64,000 nucleotides of DNA. It comes from CAYQJL01 sp964573295. Its GTDB lineage: Bacteria; Eisenbacteria; RBG-16-71-46; CAIMUX01; WJJG01. The notes below the pieces were generated by a model that worked only from the letters and a program-made list of their open reading frames with translations, ran no database searches and was not told the DNA's origin. Every line of letters starts with the position of its first letter. Within the stretch, counting starts at the first letter, position 1. The DNA lies in NCBI GenBank assembly GCA_964573295.1, contig CAZNJE010000019.1:1-64000 (forward strand). Direction: 5' to 3'. The translations under genes were made by a program, and so were the position numbers. Of the stretch, positions 1 to 8,717 are shown one piece after another.

Positions 1-2
1 CG

Positions 3-83
3 GAGATTTCGAACAGGCGGCGCGGTCTCTTCGACAATCCGGATATGGCGGCGATTCTCTTCCACAATCCGCACCTGATGTGA
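3..83 (+). CDS. C-terminal end of an upstream gene (partial)
   Basis: An open frame enters from the left edge and ends at TGA 81-83, with the last residues FHNPHLM. Its end overlaps the GTG at 80 that opens the next gene (ATGTGA overlap), which suggests translational coupling. Only 26 codons are visible, so no function can be given. It probably belongs to the same mobile-element operon as the DUF3987 protein, but the evidence is only position. Confidence 0.35.
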   Translation, partial: EISNRRRGLFDNPDMAAILFHNPHLM

Positions 84-1036
84 ACATCTCCGGCATTCTC
101 GGCATGTCCGGCCCGCAAGCGGCAGAGAATTCGGACAATGGCGATTCTCGGCCTCACATCGAAGACCCCGGCCCCATGCCAGACGATCTCCTGCGCATCC
201 CCGGATTCATTTCCGAGGTGATGGACTACTGCCTGGAGACCGCGCCCTATCCGAATCCGGTCATGGCCTTCTGCGGCGCTCTCTCGCTGCAGGCGTTCCT
301 GGCCGGGCGGAAGGTGCGCGATCCTGGCGACAACAGGACGAATCTGTATCTTCTCGGCCTCGCCCACAGTGCGGCTGGCAAGGATTGGCCCCGCAAGATC
401 AACACACGGATTCTGCATACTCTCGGCCTGGCGGATGCCCTCGGCGACCGCTTCGCCTCAGGCGAAGGCATACAGGACGCGCTGTTCATTACACCATCAA
501 TGCTGTTTCAGACCGACGAAATAGACGGCATGCTGCAGCAGATCAGCAAAGCCCAGGATGCGCGGCACGAAAACATCATGGGGACATTGCTGACGCTCTA
601 TTCGTCCTCGAATTCCGTATTCCCCATGCGCCGGAAGGCCGGAAAGGAGTCATCGGGAGCTATCGACCAGCCGTGCCTCACCGTATTCGGCACCGCGATC
701 CCCAACCACTATTACGAGGCTCTCTCGGAGCGGATGCTCACCAACGGCTTCTTTGCCCGAATGATCATCCTTGAAAGTGGCCCGCGCTGCACCGGGCAGG
801 AACCGACCATCAAGGACGTTCCGCCACGGGTCATGGCCATCGCCAAGTGGTGGGCCGAGTTCAGCCCGGGCTCAGGGAATCTCCAGAGCTGGCATCCCAT
901 CCCTGTCGTGGTCCCGCATGACGATGACGCCAAGCGCCTGCTCGTGGAGACCCGGGAACAGGCAGAAGCCGAATACGCGGAGGCGGAGGCTGCGCCTGCG
1001 CCTGCGCCTGCGCCCGCGCCCGCGTCGGAGCCGTGA
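80..1036 (+). CDS. DUF3987-family protein, 3' end replaced by repeat-encoded tail
   Basis: The protein resembles DUF3987 proteins, which are P-loop-like proteins of phages, plasmids and integrated elements, often near primases. Visible are a leading PDDLLRIPGFISEVMDYCL segment, a degenerate Walker A (HSAAGKDWPRK, about residues 95-105), an acidic TDEIDGM strand (about 153) and the LTVFGTAIP strand (about 204) typical of the family. The resemblance fades near residue 295, where an alanine/proline dipeptide tail encoded by the gcgcct microsatellite takes over and the frame stops. Family members normally continue well beyond this point, so the gene looks truncated. The GTG start is chosen because it overlaps the upstream stop. 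Family call by recognition only. Confidence 0.6.
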   Translation: MNISGILGMSGPQAAENSDNGDSRPHIEDPGPMPDDLLRIPGFISEVMDYCLETAPYPNPVMAFCGALSLQAFLAGRKVRDPGDNRTNLYLLGLAHSAAGKDWPRKINTRILHTLGLADALGDRFASGEGIQDALFITPSMLFQTDEIDGMLQQISKAQDARHENIMGTLLTLYSSSNSVFPMRRKAGKESSGAIDQPCLTVFGTAIPNHYYEALSERMLTNGFFARMIILESGPRCTGQEPTIKDVPPRVMAIAKWWAEFSPGSGNLQSWHPIPVVVPHDDDAKRLLVETREQAEAEYAEAEAAPAPAPAPAPASEP

Positions 1037-1539
1037 GCGGCGAGGGCGGCTCGTCCACCCGGCGCCGGCTCGGGGCCTCTCGCCGCGCCACCCAGTTCCT
1101 CCCGCATCAGCAACGCTTGAGCCACGATCTCCTGTGCCGTGAGGTTACGCAGCCACCCCATCGCGCCGGTTGCGCAGAAGCGGCACCCGTAGGCGCAGCC
1201 CACCTGGGTGGAGACGCAGATCGTATCGCGGCCCTCGGCCCGGATGAGGACGGTCTCGATGCGTTGCTGGTCGGCCAGCGCCAAGAGCAGCTTGACCGTA
1301 TCGCCCGACTCGGTCTGCGTCCGCTCCAGGATCTCGGGCCGGTCGAGCGAGCAGGTCTCGGCCAGGCGTCGCCGCAGGAGCTTGGGTAGATTGCTCATGC
1401 TATCGAAATCCCCAACACCGCGTCCGTGGATCCAGGAGGTCAGTTGGCGGACCCGGAAACTGGGCTCGCCGGCGAGTTCGGGCAATTGAGACAGCTCGGC
1501 GGTGGACAGACCCACCAAGTTTCGAGACGAAGTGGACAC
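985..1539 (-). pseudogene. rlmN: Truncated rlmN (23S rRNA/tRNA adenine-C2 methyltransferase), 5' half only
   Basis: RlmN is a radical-SAM enzyme that methylates C2 of A2503 in 23S rRNA and A37 in tRNAs. The N-terminal half is well preserved: FRVRQLTSWIHGRGV, FDSMSNLPKLLRR, the VSTQVGC segment and the radical-SAM cluster motif CAYGCRFCATG. After EIVAQALLMREELGG the family sequence stops, just before the expected MGMGEPL motif, and the frame enters an (AG)n microsatellite tail and then antisense DUF3987 sequence. The GTG at 1537-1539 is preferred because a GGAAAGGGA Shine-Dalgarno lies about 6 bases upstream; an ATG at 1618-1620 in frame has no visible SD. Either the gene was broken by a rearrangement or the contig is joined wrongly here. 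Confidence 0.75.
988..1026. repeat. Hexanucleotide microsatellite (gcgcct/gcgccc)n at the rlmN/DUF3987 junction
   Basis: About five tandem copies of a 6 bp GC-rich unit. Both flanking genes lose family similarity at this array, so it marks the breakpoint of a rearrangement or misassembly. Confidence 0.8.
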
Positions 1540-1783
1540 GAGTAATCCCTTTCCATCGGTTGTGTCCTTGAGAGCCGATTTGCAGACGGATGAGTCGATC
1601 TGCAGACGGTCAACTGACATCTTAGTATTGAGTTGGATAACTCGTTTCGAGCCAAGGGATGTCTGGATTCCACCCTTGTCAGCCATGGGGGCTGCGCACG
1701 GAGAATCAAAATCCTCGAGGGCGCAGCATGAAGAATAGCGCCCCGGAAGGCCGGGGAACAGCACCATCCCGTCCGCGACCTCC

Positions 1784-1871
1784 ATCCCTGACTCCGGTCC
1801 CTGACTCCGATCCCTGACTCCGGTCCCTGACTCTGATTCCTGACTCCGATCCCTGACTCCGATCCCTGATT
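1784..1871. repeat. 12 bp tandem array upstream of rlmN
   Basis: About seven copies of a 12 bp unit close to ccctgactccga. It lies in the 543-base stretch 1621-2163, between rlmN (minus strand) and the small exported protein (plus strand). Apart from this array and the promoter/operator at 2027-2063 I see nothing else in that stretch. Confidence 0.85.
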
Positions 1872-2026
1872 TCCATCCCCAGGATGGAATTCCTCCCGCC
1901 CCGAGGTGTAGACGGGGCAGGAAGAAGCGCGGACCCGACGTTTCAATCGGGCGTTGCAACCCGGCGTTTCAACCCGACACTTCAAAGGGAAAGGACGGGA
2001 TTGAGCCATTTGGCGACGTGCCTGCC

Positions 2027-2054
2027 TTGACAATACCTAGGTTCAGTCTATAAT
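2027..2054 (+). promoter_or_regulatory. Consensus sigma-70 promoter
   Basis: TTGACA at 2027-2032 and TATAAT at 2049-2054 are separated by 16 bases; both hexamers match consensus exactly. It points at the small exported protein (2164) and the sigma54 activator (2489), so the two are probably co-transcribed. Confidence 0.75.
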
Positions 2055-2063
2055 GAACTTAGG
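2036..2063. promoter_or_regulatory. Palindromic operator candidate over the -10 box
   Basis: CCTAGGTTC, ten bases, then GAACTTAGG: a 9 bp inverted repeat with one mismatch whose centre is the spacer/-10 of the consensus promoter. The placement fits a repressor operator. The binding protein is unknown. Confidence 0.55.
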
Positions 2064-2163
2064 CGGGATTCCCGCGAAGCCGACATCCCTCGCATCACGG
2101 TAACGGGTTCATTGAATGGGATATCGGGGGCTGTCCCGCGCGCCCGTCGTCAGGAGGTCCATC

Positions 2164-2466
2164 ATGTGTAGGCGGATTCTACGTCCAGGGCAGGTGCCGC
2201 TGTTGCACCTCTTGCTTGGAGTCGTTCTCTTCTCCGTCCTTGCCGCACCGGTCGGGGTGCTGGCCGATCCGGCGGACCCAGCCGACCCACCTGACCCAAA
2301 CGATCCGGTGGTGGGCGGTGGAGAACCCGACGATCCCGGTGATGAGGTCCGAGGAGGCGCGGGGGGATCCGGAGACGGAGATCCCGATGATCCAATCATT
2401 GACGTTCCGGAGATGCACAACTATGTGATCTGGCTGATGCTGCTGTTCACTACCTACCTCCCGTAA
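2164..2466 (+). CDS. Small exported or membrane protein, DP-rich
   Basis: A 100-residue protein of unknown function. It starts with a basic region (MCRRILRPGQ), a hydrophobic core (about residues 12-30) and a signal-peptidase-like site VLA. Then comes an Asp/Pro-rich stretch (DPADPADPPDPNDP) and a Gly/Asp-rich stretch, with a hydrophobic C-terminal segment IWLMLLFTTYLP. An excellent SD (AGGAGG at 2153-2158) decides for the ATG at 2164. It is followed after 22 bases by the sigma54 activator, so the pair likely forms an operon driven by the promoter at 2027. It may be a signal or target for that regulator, which is speculation. Confidence 0.6.
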   Translation: MCRRILRPGQVPLLHLLLGVVLFSVLAAPVGVLADPADPADPPDPNDPVVGGGEPDDPGDEVRGGAGGSGDGDPDDPIIDVPEMHNYVIWLMLLFTTYLP

Positions 2467-2488
2467 GGAAGGGAGAGTTTCCCCCACC

Positions 2489-5400
2489 ATGAACAGGGGC
2501 GAAGAGCACAAGAACGGGAGAAACCCTAGCGGGCCCCACACATCCCCCGCTCCCGTTCCCGACGACGGCCTGGTGCAAGGGCCGAAGGAAGTAGAACGTC
2601 TCGTTCAGATCGCCTCCTTGCACCTCGCCGCCGACAATGCAGTCGCCGCGCTCGAGTGCCTCGAGCGGGCCGAGTCACACCTTTCCGATCCCGCCGCCTT
2701 GCCGGCAGTGGCGGTCGATCTCAAGCTTCGCAAGGCCGATTGCTTTATGAAGCGCGGCGACTTGGCCGCGGCACTGATGGAAGTCGAAGCAGCGCTAGAA
2801 CTCGCCCCGGTCGATGAGGAGCCCATCCTGCGCGGCATGGCCTTGGTGCGCGCGGGATCGATTCGCGTCAGCTTGGGGGACTATGATGCCGCGCTCGAGG
2901 CTTGTCAGGCCGCGGAAGGGCTTCTCAAACCCACCGCCGAGCACCAGCTCCTGGGTCGCCTGGGCTTGCTGTTGGGCACGATTCACATGCGGCGCGGCAG
3001 TGTCCGCGCCAGCCAGGAGTGCTTCGAGAGCGCGCTGTTCTCCTATCGCCGGATCGATCATCCCTACGGTATCGCCTCGGCGCTCAACAATCTCGGTATC
3101 CTACTGAAGAACGGTTCCCGGTGGGCGGACGCCCAGGACTACCTCGTGCGGGCCATCGCCGTCAGCGAGGAGGCCGGACACTACGGTCTGCTGGCGTCGC
3201 TGAACGCCAACCTGGGCATCCTCTACACGAAGCTGTGTGAGTGGGAGGCGGCGCGGCGCCATCTCTCCCGCGCCGTAACGATCCACAAAGAGGTGGGCAA
3301 CACGCTCTCGCTCGTGCGAGCCCGCCTGGCCTTGGGGCACCTTTATCGGCGTCAGGGCCAGGTGGAGTTGGCCGCCAGCGAGTATGTCGAGGCCCGTCGG
3401 CTTGCCGAGGAGCACGCCTACGGGCGCGAGATCGTCCTGTGCTTCGAGGCCGATGCCGACCTCTTGGTGACGGCCGGACGATTCTCGGCCGCGCGGGATC
3501 TGCTGCTCCAGGGTGTCGACTTGGCGCAAGGGGTGGCCCCCGACGGTGACCTGCTGCCCGAGCTCGAGCGCCGGCTGGCCGCGATCGCCGTTGCGAGCGG
3601 GGAACCAGTTCAGGGTCGCCATCTCGCGTTGCGCGCCGCCCGAGCGGCCCGGGCGGTCGGCGACGAAGCCGAAGCGGGTGCGGCCCTTCGTGTGCTGGGT
3701 GAGGCCCTGGCCGCCCAGGGACGGCATACGTCCGCCGAGCGGGTGCTCGCCCGTGCCGTGAGCACGTTGGCCGAGACACCCGAGCGCTTCGAGACCAGCC
3801 TGGCCGAGGCGGCCTATGCCTGCCAGATGGCGCGCGCTCGGGTACAGGCGCGGGGCGGGAGCCGCAAGGAGATTCGCCGCCGCACGGTGGATCTGCTTCA
3901 GCGCAGTTGGTCATTCATGGTATCGATCGAACGGCCCGACCGGGCGGCCGAGTGCCTTGCCGATCTGGCAGAGATCCGGGTGCTCTACGGCGACTTCGAT
4001 GGGGCCTCGCGCGACCTGGCCCGCGGTCACGCCCTAGCGGAGAAGGCCTTGCGCAGCGATCTGGCGAAGCGACTCGAGGCCATCCGGACCCGGCTCGAAA
4101 GCCGCAGCGCCGAGTCGGCGGTGCTCTCGGTTCCTGAAGCGGAGATCGTTCGCGACTGGGGCCGCATCTTCACCGAGGGCGGTGACGTCGAGAGCCGCTT
4201 GTCGAGCATGTTGCAGTTCGCCATGGATCGCCTCGACAGCAGCTCGGCCATTCTGGCCGCTCCGAGTGCGGACTGTGAGAACCTCGAGGTGATAGCCGTC
4301 GTCGGCCAGCATAAGGCGCAGGCGAAGTCGATCCTGTGCAGCGTTCGGCCGCACTTGGATGCGCAAGGTATCACGCTCGCATCGCAGCTCGATCGCGATC
4401 CGCGGTTTGCCAAGCAGGCCGAGCGTTCGATGCGTGACGTCCATGCCCTGGCCGCGCTAGGACTGCCGCTGCCCGAGGGGCAGGGGGTGGCCTACTTCGA
4501 CCGCCGTGGTGAGCGGCGGGAGCCCTACGGGCGGTCCGACTTGCGTGTGGTCAGCGTATTGACCAGCTTGCTCGGTCTGGGTGTGGTTCAACTGCGGCGC
4601 GAACAAGAAATCGCCCAACGGCGACTGGCTCAGGAGGATGCGTCGCAGCAGGGACCGTTTGCCGAGTTCATAACGGTAGACCAGCGGATCCGCCGCACGT
4701 TCGCAGACCTGGAACGCGTGGGCGATTCCACCGCCAGCATTCTCGTCCTGGGGGAGACCGGGACCGGCAAGGGCCTGCTCGCTCGCTGCATTCACAGAGC
4801 TTCCCGGCGTCGCGCGGGACCGTTGATCACGGTCAACTGCGCTGCCATACCCGAGACGCTGCTCGAGAGCGAGCTCTTCGGCCACAAGCAGGGTGCGTTC
4901 ACCGGCGCCACCAAGGACAAGACCGGTCTCTTCGAGGCGGCGAACGGCGGTACGCTCTTCCTCGATGAGATCTCGCGCACGAGTCTCGCCATTCAGGCGA
5001 AGCTGCTGCACGTCCTCGATACCCGCGAGGTTCGGCCCGTGGGCGCCAATCGGGGGCGTGAGGTCGACGTGCGGGTGATTTGCGCAACGAACACCAGCTT
5101 GAAGGAAGCAATCCACCAGGGACGTTTCCTGGAGGATCTCTATTATCGGCTCAGCGATTTTGTCGTCGAGCTGCCACCGCTGCGTAAGCGTGACGGCGAC
5201 GTCCCGTTGCTTCTCGATGCGTTCTATGCCGATGCGTGCGGGGAGATGGGTCGCCGCCCGCGCGGCATGGCCCAGGAGGTTCGCGGGCGGCTGCTGAAGC
5301 ATCCGTGGCCGGGAAACGTCCGGGAGCTGATGCAGGTCGTGCGGCGTCTGGTCGCCCTCAGCGAGGACGGCGAGGCCATCGGTCTCGATTCACTGCCGAC

Positions 5401-5698
5401 CGATATCCGAGGCGCCGACCACGGCGTTTCGGCATCGGTGGCTTTCGAGCAGTTTGTGGGCGTTGGCGCCGAAGTCCGGGGCGGACGTCCGTCTCAGGAG
5501 AGTGGAGTTCACGCTGACGGTCCCGGTGAAGAGGGCAGCATCCTGAAGAACCAGATGGCCCGGCTCGAGCGCCGTTTGATCTCCGAGTCGCTTGCCGCCT
5601 GTGACTGGAACCGTTCGCGTGCCGCCCGGCAGCTAGGCATCAGCTACCCCAATCTGCTGGCTAAGATTAAGCTCTACGGCTTGATGCCCCCCCGCTAG
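2489..5698 (+). CDS. TPR-GAF-sigma54 activator (bacterial enhancer-binding protein)
   Basis: A 1069-residue transcription activator for sigma54 RNA polymerase. In order: tetratricopeptide-like helical repeats (about 30-530), a GAF-like sensor domain (about 545-715), the AAA+ domain with Walker A GETGTGKG (755-762), the sigma54-contacting loop GAFTGA (802-807), Walker B GGTLFLDEI and the NVREL box, then a Fis-type helix-turn-helix at the C-terminus (about 1040-1066, RAARQLGISYPNLLAKIK). TPR plus GAF instead of a receiver suggests control by protein-protein contact and a small ligand rather than a two-component phosphorelay. A sigma54-like promoter lies 240 bases downstream, so it may control its own neighbourhood. 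Confidence 0.92.
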   Translation: MNRGEEHKNGRNPSGPHTSPAPVPDDGLVQGPKEVERLVQIASLHLAADNAVAALECLERAESHLSDPAALPAVAVDLKLRKADCFMKRGDLAAALMEVEAALELAPVDEEPILRGMALVRAGSIRVSLGDYDAALEACQAAEGLLKPTAEHQLLGRLGLLLGTIHMRRGSVRASQECFESALFSYRRIDHPYGIASALNNLGILLKNGSRWADAQDYLVRAIAVSEEAGHYGLLASLNANLGILYTKLCEWEAARRHLSRAVTIHKEVGNTLSLVRARLALGHLYRRQGQVELAASEYVEARRLAEEHAYGREIVLCFEADADLLVTAGRFSAARDLLLQGVDLAQGVAPDGDLLPELERRLAAIAVASGEPVQGRHLALRAARAARAVGDEAEAGAALRVLGEALAAQGRHTSAERVLARAVSTLAETPERFETSLAEAAYACQMARARVQARGGSRKEIRRRTVDLLQRSWSFMVSIERPDRAAECLADLAEIRVLYGDFDGASRDLARGHALAEKALRSDLAKRLEAIRTRLESRSAESAVLSVPEAEIVRDWGRIFTEGGDVESRLSSMLQFAMDRLDSSSAILAAPSADCENLEVIAVVGQHKAQAKSILCSVRPHLDAQGITLASQLDRDPRFAKQAERSMRDVHALAALGLPLPEGQGVAYFDRRGERREPYGRSDLRVVSVLTSLLGLGVVQLRREQEIAQRRLAQEDASQQGPFAEFITVDQRIRRTFADLERVGDSTASILVLGETGTGKGLLARCIHRASRRRAGPLITVNCAAIPETLLESELFGHKQGAFTGATKDKTGLFEAANGGTLFLDEISRTSLAIQAKLLHVLDTREVRPVGANRGREVDVRVICATNTSLKEAIHQGRFLEDLYYRLSDFVVELPPLRKRDGDVPLLLDAFYADACGEMGRRPRGMAQEVRGRLLKHPWPGNVRELMQVVRRLVALSEDGEAIGLDSLPTDIRGADHGVSASVAFEQFVGVGAEVRGGRPSQESGVHADGPGEEGSILKNQMARLERRLISESLAACDWNRSRAARQLGISYPNLLAKIKLYGLMPPR

Positions 5699-5934
5699 AC
5701 CACCCGTCCGGCGATTCCGATTCTGTCCTTTTGTTATAAAATCATTTTATGTTTGTAACTTCATGCGGGATGGCGCATTGCGATGTGTACAACCGTAAAA
5801 AGAAAGCTAGTTGATAGTCGCTCCCGATGTGGACTCGTGCTTCGCCCATAGCCCTCGACAAGGCCGGTCTCGCAATGTCCTTTCAAGCAAGACGTTACAG
5901 TTGGGCTGCATGTGGAGCCGTTGCCGCGTCTTTC

Positions 5935-5950
5935 TGGCACAGTTCCTGCT
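5935..5950 (+). promoter_or_regulatory. Sigma54-type promoter candidate (-24/-12)
   Basis: TGGCAC-N5-CTGCT gives the GG-N10-GC spacing of sigma54 promoters, reading away from the activator gene just upstream. It could start a transcript ending at the terminator at 6407-6449 or reading on to the lipoprotein at 6770. Confidence 0.5.
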
Positions 5951-6211
5951 TCTATGGATGGACGGAGGGGGGAACCTCCAGGGAGATCAATAAGGACCGA
6001 AGGGCCAGCTCAACGCTCCGCGACACAGTTTGGGGGAAACGGTTGCGGGGTGCCTTGGTCCCAGGTTTGAGAGGAGCGGTAGACCAGGGGGGTGTCAGAC
6101 CAGAACATGGGGGGATGTCGAGGCTGTCCCGGAACTTGGTCGCACCGCTCCACTCTCGATCATGGGCTCGTCGCTAGCCGGCGAGCCCATGCTCATTTGT
6201 CCCGCAGGGCG

Positions 6212-6262
6212 GGATGATCCGTTAGGCCGGATGGTCCGTAAGGCCAGATGATCCATTCGACC
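6212..6262. repeat. Three 17 bp tandem copies
   Basis: Units ggatgatccgttaggcc, ggatggtccgtaaggcc and agatgatccattcgacc follow each other without a gap. 17 is not a multiple of three, consistent with a noncoding location. Confidence 0.75.
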
Positions 6263-6406
6263 GGATCGTTCGTGGGGCCTGATGCGTTCATCGGTCGAGT
6301 CGCCGGGACCGATGATCTCTGGAGGTTCCCTCGCTTCAGGGCATTCGGCATAAACCTCCGCCGTTGCGCCACAGCTGCCTCAGCTGCCTTGCTGCAAGGA
6401 GCGAGG

Positions 6407-6449
6407 AGCCCGCCGGCCCATCCCCGGGTCGGCGGGCTTTGTCTTTTTC
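6407..6449 (+). terminator. Intrinsic terminator
   Basis: A 9 bp perfect stem (agcccgccg with cggcgggct), a 14-base loop, then TTTGTCTTTTT. The T-run follows only on the plus strand, so it ends a plus-strand transcript that starts upstream, in the region that lacks a clear gene. Confidence 0.8.
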
Positions 6450-6769
6450 GCGGCGCAATCTGGGGGCCGCGATCGTGGCGCCCACCCTGGATATCCACCC
6501 TGGATTGCATTTGGGCCCTACGTGAAGCAGGATGCCCACATTGGGGTATGACAAGTAGATAGAACTATCGAGATCCAGATAGATCGAAAAGATGGATCGA
6601 ATCGAACGCTTAAGGTGAATGGATCCAGTGGATAGACCAAACGGCGAAGCCGATTGGATAAACCGGGAGAGAGACCGGGAGGGGCGGCAAGCTGAGGCGT
6701 TGAGCTGAGGGAATCTCTGGCAGCCGTCGGTGACATGACACTCAGCCGGAGTTTTGGGAGGAGATCGCC

Positions 6770-7750
6770 ATGACAAGGTCCCAGGTTGATCGAAAGGCGA
6801 AGAGCGCGGTCAAGCGCGCTGTGGCCAGGACCAACGCGGCCAGGCGCCCGGTGGCCACGCCCAACGTGGCCGCGCATGAGGTGGCTGCCGGCAGTGCTCG
6901 ACGGGGGGTCTGGTTGGCCGTTCTCCTGGTGCTGGCCCTCGTCTTCGTGGGGGTAGCCTGCGACAGCGACGATGATGATTGCATTTGTCCCCGTGTCGAT
7001 GATGACCCGCCAGCCGCGCCGCGCGGGCTCTTCTCGATCACCGGCGATCAAGAGGTCACCTTGGTGTGGCTGGCCAACACCGAGTCCGACGTCGCCGGTT
7101 ACGATCTGTGGTGGAACTACGAGTACGAAGGGGAATACGAGTACCTGGCCACCGTGGGGCACGTGGAAGGCTTCTACGATTACGAGTTCATCGATAATGA
7201 GGCCGTCAATGGAGAGACCTATTTCTATGCGGTGACGGCCTTCGATGAAGCGGGCAACGAGAGCCCCATGAGCATCGAGGAAGTCTGGGACACCGCCCGG
7301 CCGGAAGGCTCTGCCGTGACGATTACCAATGCGCTCAATGGCCAGGGGCTCGTAACGGCCGGATTCGATCTGTCTACCCAGCGAGTGGTGGCGGGGGATG
7401 ACCCGGCGGCGGACTTCCACTTCGAGTATTATGAGGAAGGCGGCTGGGAACACTTCCTCTTGCTAACGGGTGAAGTAGGCGGGGATGGCCTGGGTGTCCG
7501 CATCCAAGACATGGGTTGGACGGCCAACTTCGACGAGATCGGCTTCGCGCCGCCCGACGACGGTTGGTCGGAGACGGGAACGGCCGAGGCCATTCGCGAG
7601 CACACATATGTCCTTTTGACCCAGGAAGGGAGCAACGGCTACTATGCCAAGATCCGGCTAGCGGCGGTCAGCCCAAGCCACATCACGTTTGATTGGGCCT
7701 TCCAGACGGACCCCTGGAATCGCCAACTCGTCGTTGGGGGGATGGACTGA
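6770..7750 (+). CDS. Exported lipoprotein with fibronectin type III-like domain
   Basis: A 326-residue protein. The N-terminus is long and basic (about 45 residues, rich in A, R, V and T with imperfect internal repetition), then a hydrophobic core (WLAVLLVLALVFVGVAC) ending in a lipobox-like GVAC, then a DSDDDD acidic run. Residues about 85-170 look like a fibronectin III fold (PPAAPRGLFSITGDQEVTLVW, YFYAVTAFDEAGNES). The rest (about 175-326) is beta-rich and unrecognised. The SD GGAGGAG 7 bases before the ATG supports this start, so the unusually long n-region is probably translated. It sits 40 bases ahead of the PorV-like barrel, a likely operon partner. Confidence 0.7.
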   Translation: MTRSQVDRKAKSAVKRAVARTNAARRPVATPNVAAHEVAAGSARRGVWLAVLLVLALVFVGVACDSDDDDCICPRVDDDPPAAPRGLFSITGDQEVTLVWLANTESDVAGYDLWWNYEYEGEYEYLATVGHVEGFYDYEFIDNEAVNGETYFYAVTAFDEAGNESPMSIEEVWDTARPEGSAVTITNALNGQGLVTAGFDLSTQRVVAGDDPAADFHFEYYEEGGWEHFLLLTGEVGGDGLGVRIQDMGWTANFDEIGFAPPDDGWSETGTAEAIREHTYVLLTQEGSNGYYAKIRLAAVSPSHITFDWAFQTDPWNRQLVVGGMD

Positions 7751-7790
7751 GCCGGCGGATGAAGAACCGATGTCGGCAGGGAGATAGCAC

Positions 7791-8717
7791 ATGAGGATTC
7801 ACAAGCGACCGGTAGGTCGCGTTGCTCTCGGCACGGTGGCGCTGTGGATGGTGCTCGTGGGCTCCGCCTGGGCGGCGAACACCGGCCTGGCCTTTCTCAA
7901 GAACGGTGTTGATGCCCACGGTGTCGTCTTCGGTGAAGCCATGACGGCCCACGTGACCGACGCCACGGCCTGCTACTGGAATCCGGCCGGTTTGGCCTCA
8001 CTCGATCACCCTCAGTTAGTGCTATCCCACGTCGAGAGCTTCGCCGACCTCAGGCACGAGTACGGCGCCATCGCCCAACCGCTGGGCGAGGGCGGCACCG
8101 TGGCGGGGCTCTATTTCAACGGCCTGTGGACAGACGACATCGACGGTTACGACAGCTTGGGCAACCCTTCCGGGACATTTGGCTACGCCGCCTACGCCGT
8201 GGGTGTCTCCCTTAGTCATACGATGATGCGCGGTGTCCAGGTCGGTGTCACCGGAAAGTACTTGAGCGAGAGCATCAGCGACTACAGTGCCAGCGGCTTC
8301 GCCGGTGACGTCGGTCTTCAGTGGGTGCCTTGGGAAGATCGGCCCGTGCGGTTCGGCGCCGCGGTGCGCAACATCGGTCCGTCGATCAGCTTCATCGAAG
8401 AGGACGTCGATCTGCCCCTGACCATTCAAGGCGGACTGGCCTATGTTCGGCCGCTGGATCAGATGAACGGCCAAGTGACTGTGGCGGCGGAACTTCGCAA
8501 TGTCCGTGATCAGGGCACCTCGTTCCACGGCGGTCTCGAGTACGACTACCGTGAGACACTTCGATTTGGGGTTGGTTACCAGGACGGCCTCGATACGCGC
8601 GATGTCAGCGTCGGCCTGGGGATGCATCAGGGACGGTTTGCGTTCGACTGGGCCTACGTGCCGGTCGCCGATGACCTTGGCGACGAGCACCGATTCACGG
8701 TTCGCGTGGACATGTAG
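7791..8717 (+). CDS. PorV/PorQ family outer-membrane beta-barrel protein
   Basis: 308 residues with a signal peptide ending WAA/N, then the family's start region (GVFGEAMTAHVTDATACYWNPAG matches the usual GARAxxMGxAxxAxxxDxxAxYWNPAG pattern) and alternating beta-strands to a terminal hydrophobic strand RFTVRVDM. PorV and PorQ are FadL-like barrels that in Bacteroidetes shuttle type IX cargo. In FCB-like uncultivated phyla such genes accompany proteins with FlgD-like C-terminal domains, of which this window has six. A role in their surface delivery is inference. Its last 23 bases overlap the end of the convergent lpxH. Confidence 0.8.
   Translation: MRIHKRPVGRVALGTVALWMVLVGSAWAANTGLAFLKNGVDAHGVVFGEAMTAHVTDATACYWNPAGLASLDHPQLVLSHVESFADLRHEYGAIAQPLGEGGTVAGLYFNGLWTDDIDGYDSLGNPSGTFGYAAYAVGVSLSHTMMRGVQVGVTGKYLSESISDYSASGFAGDVGLQWVPWEDRPVRFGAAVRNIGPSISFIEEDVDLPLTIQGGLAYVRPLDQMNGQVTVAAELRNVRDQGTSFHGGLEYDYRETLRFGVGYQDGLDTRDVSVGLGMHQGRFAFDWAYVPVADDLGDEHRFTVRVDM

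Larger units (their letters stand above)
5699..6769. other. Long intergenic region (1071 bases) with regulatory signals, no convincing gene
   Basis: It begins with an AT-rich block (5733-5760) containing the inverted repeat ATAAAAT-c-ATTTTAT. It then holds the sigma54-like promoter, a 9 bp inverted repeat atgggctcg/cgagcccat at about 6164-6192, a threefold 17 bp repeat (6212-6262) and an intrinsic terminator (6407-6449). The last 200 bases are rich in gatcgaa-like motifs. The one open frame (5827-6177) lacks an SD, protein-like composition and any recognisable domain, so it is not called. The layout fits a sigma54-driven noncoding RNA or a long leader. Confidence 0.6.

Noticed and set aside
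1618..1686. Upstream ATG codons (1618-1620, 1684-1686) as the rlmN start
   Set aside because: Neither has an SD, and the extra residues do not resemble the RlmN N-terminus, whereas GTG 1537-1539 has GGAAAGGGA upstream and similarity begins just after it.
5827..6177. 116-codon open frame after the sigma54 activator
   Set aside because: No SD, no domain, and a Trp/Arg/Ser-rich composition; the sigma54-like site and structured elements lie inside it, so a noncoding role fits better.
6164..6192. Inverted repeat as an IS end or attachment site
   Set aside because: No transposase, integrase or target duplication is visible nearby; a plain RNA hairpin or operator is more likely.
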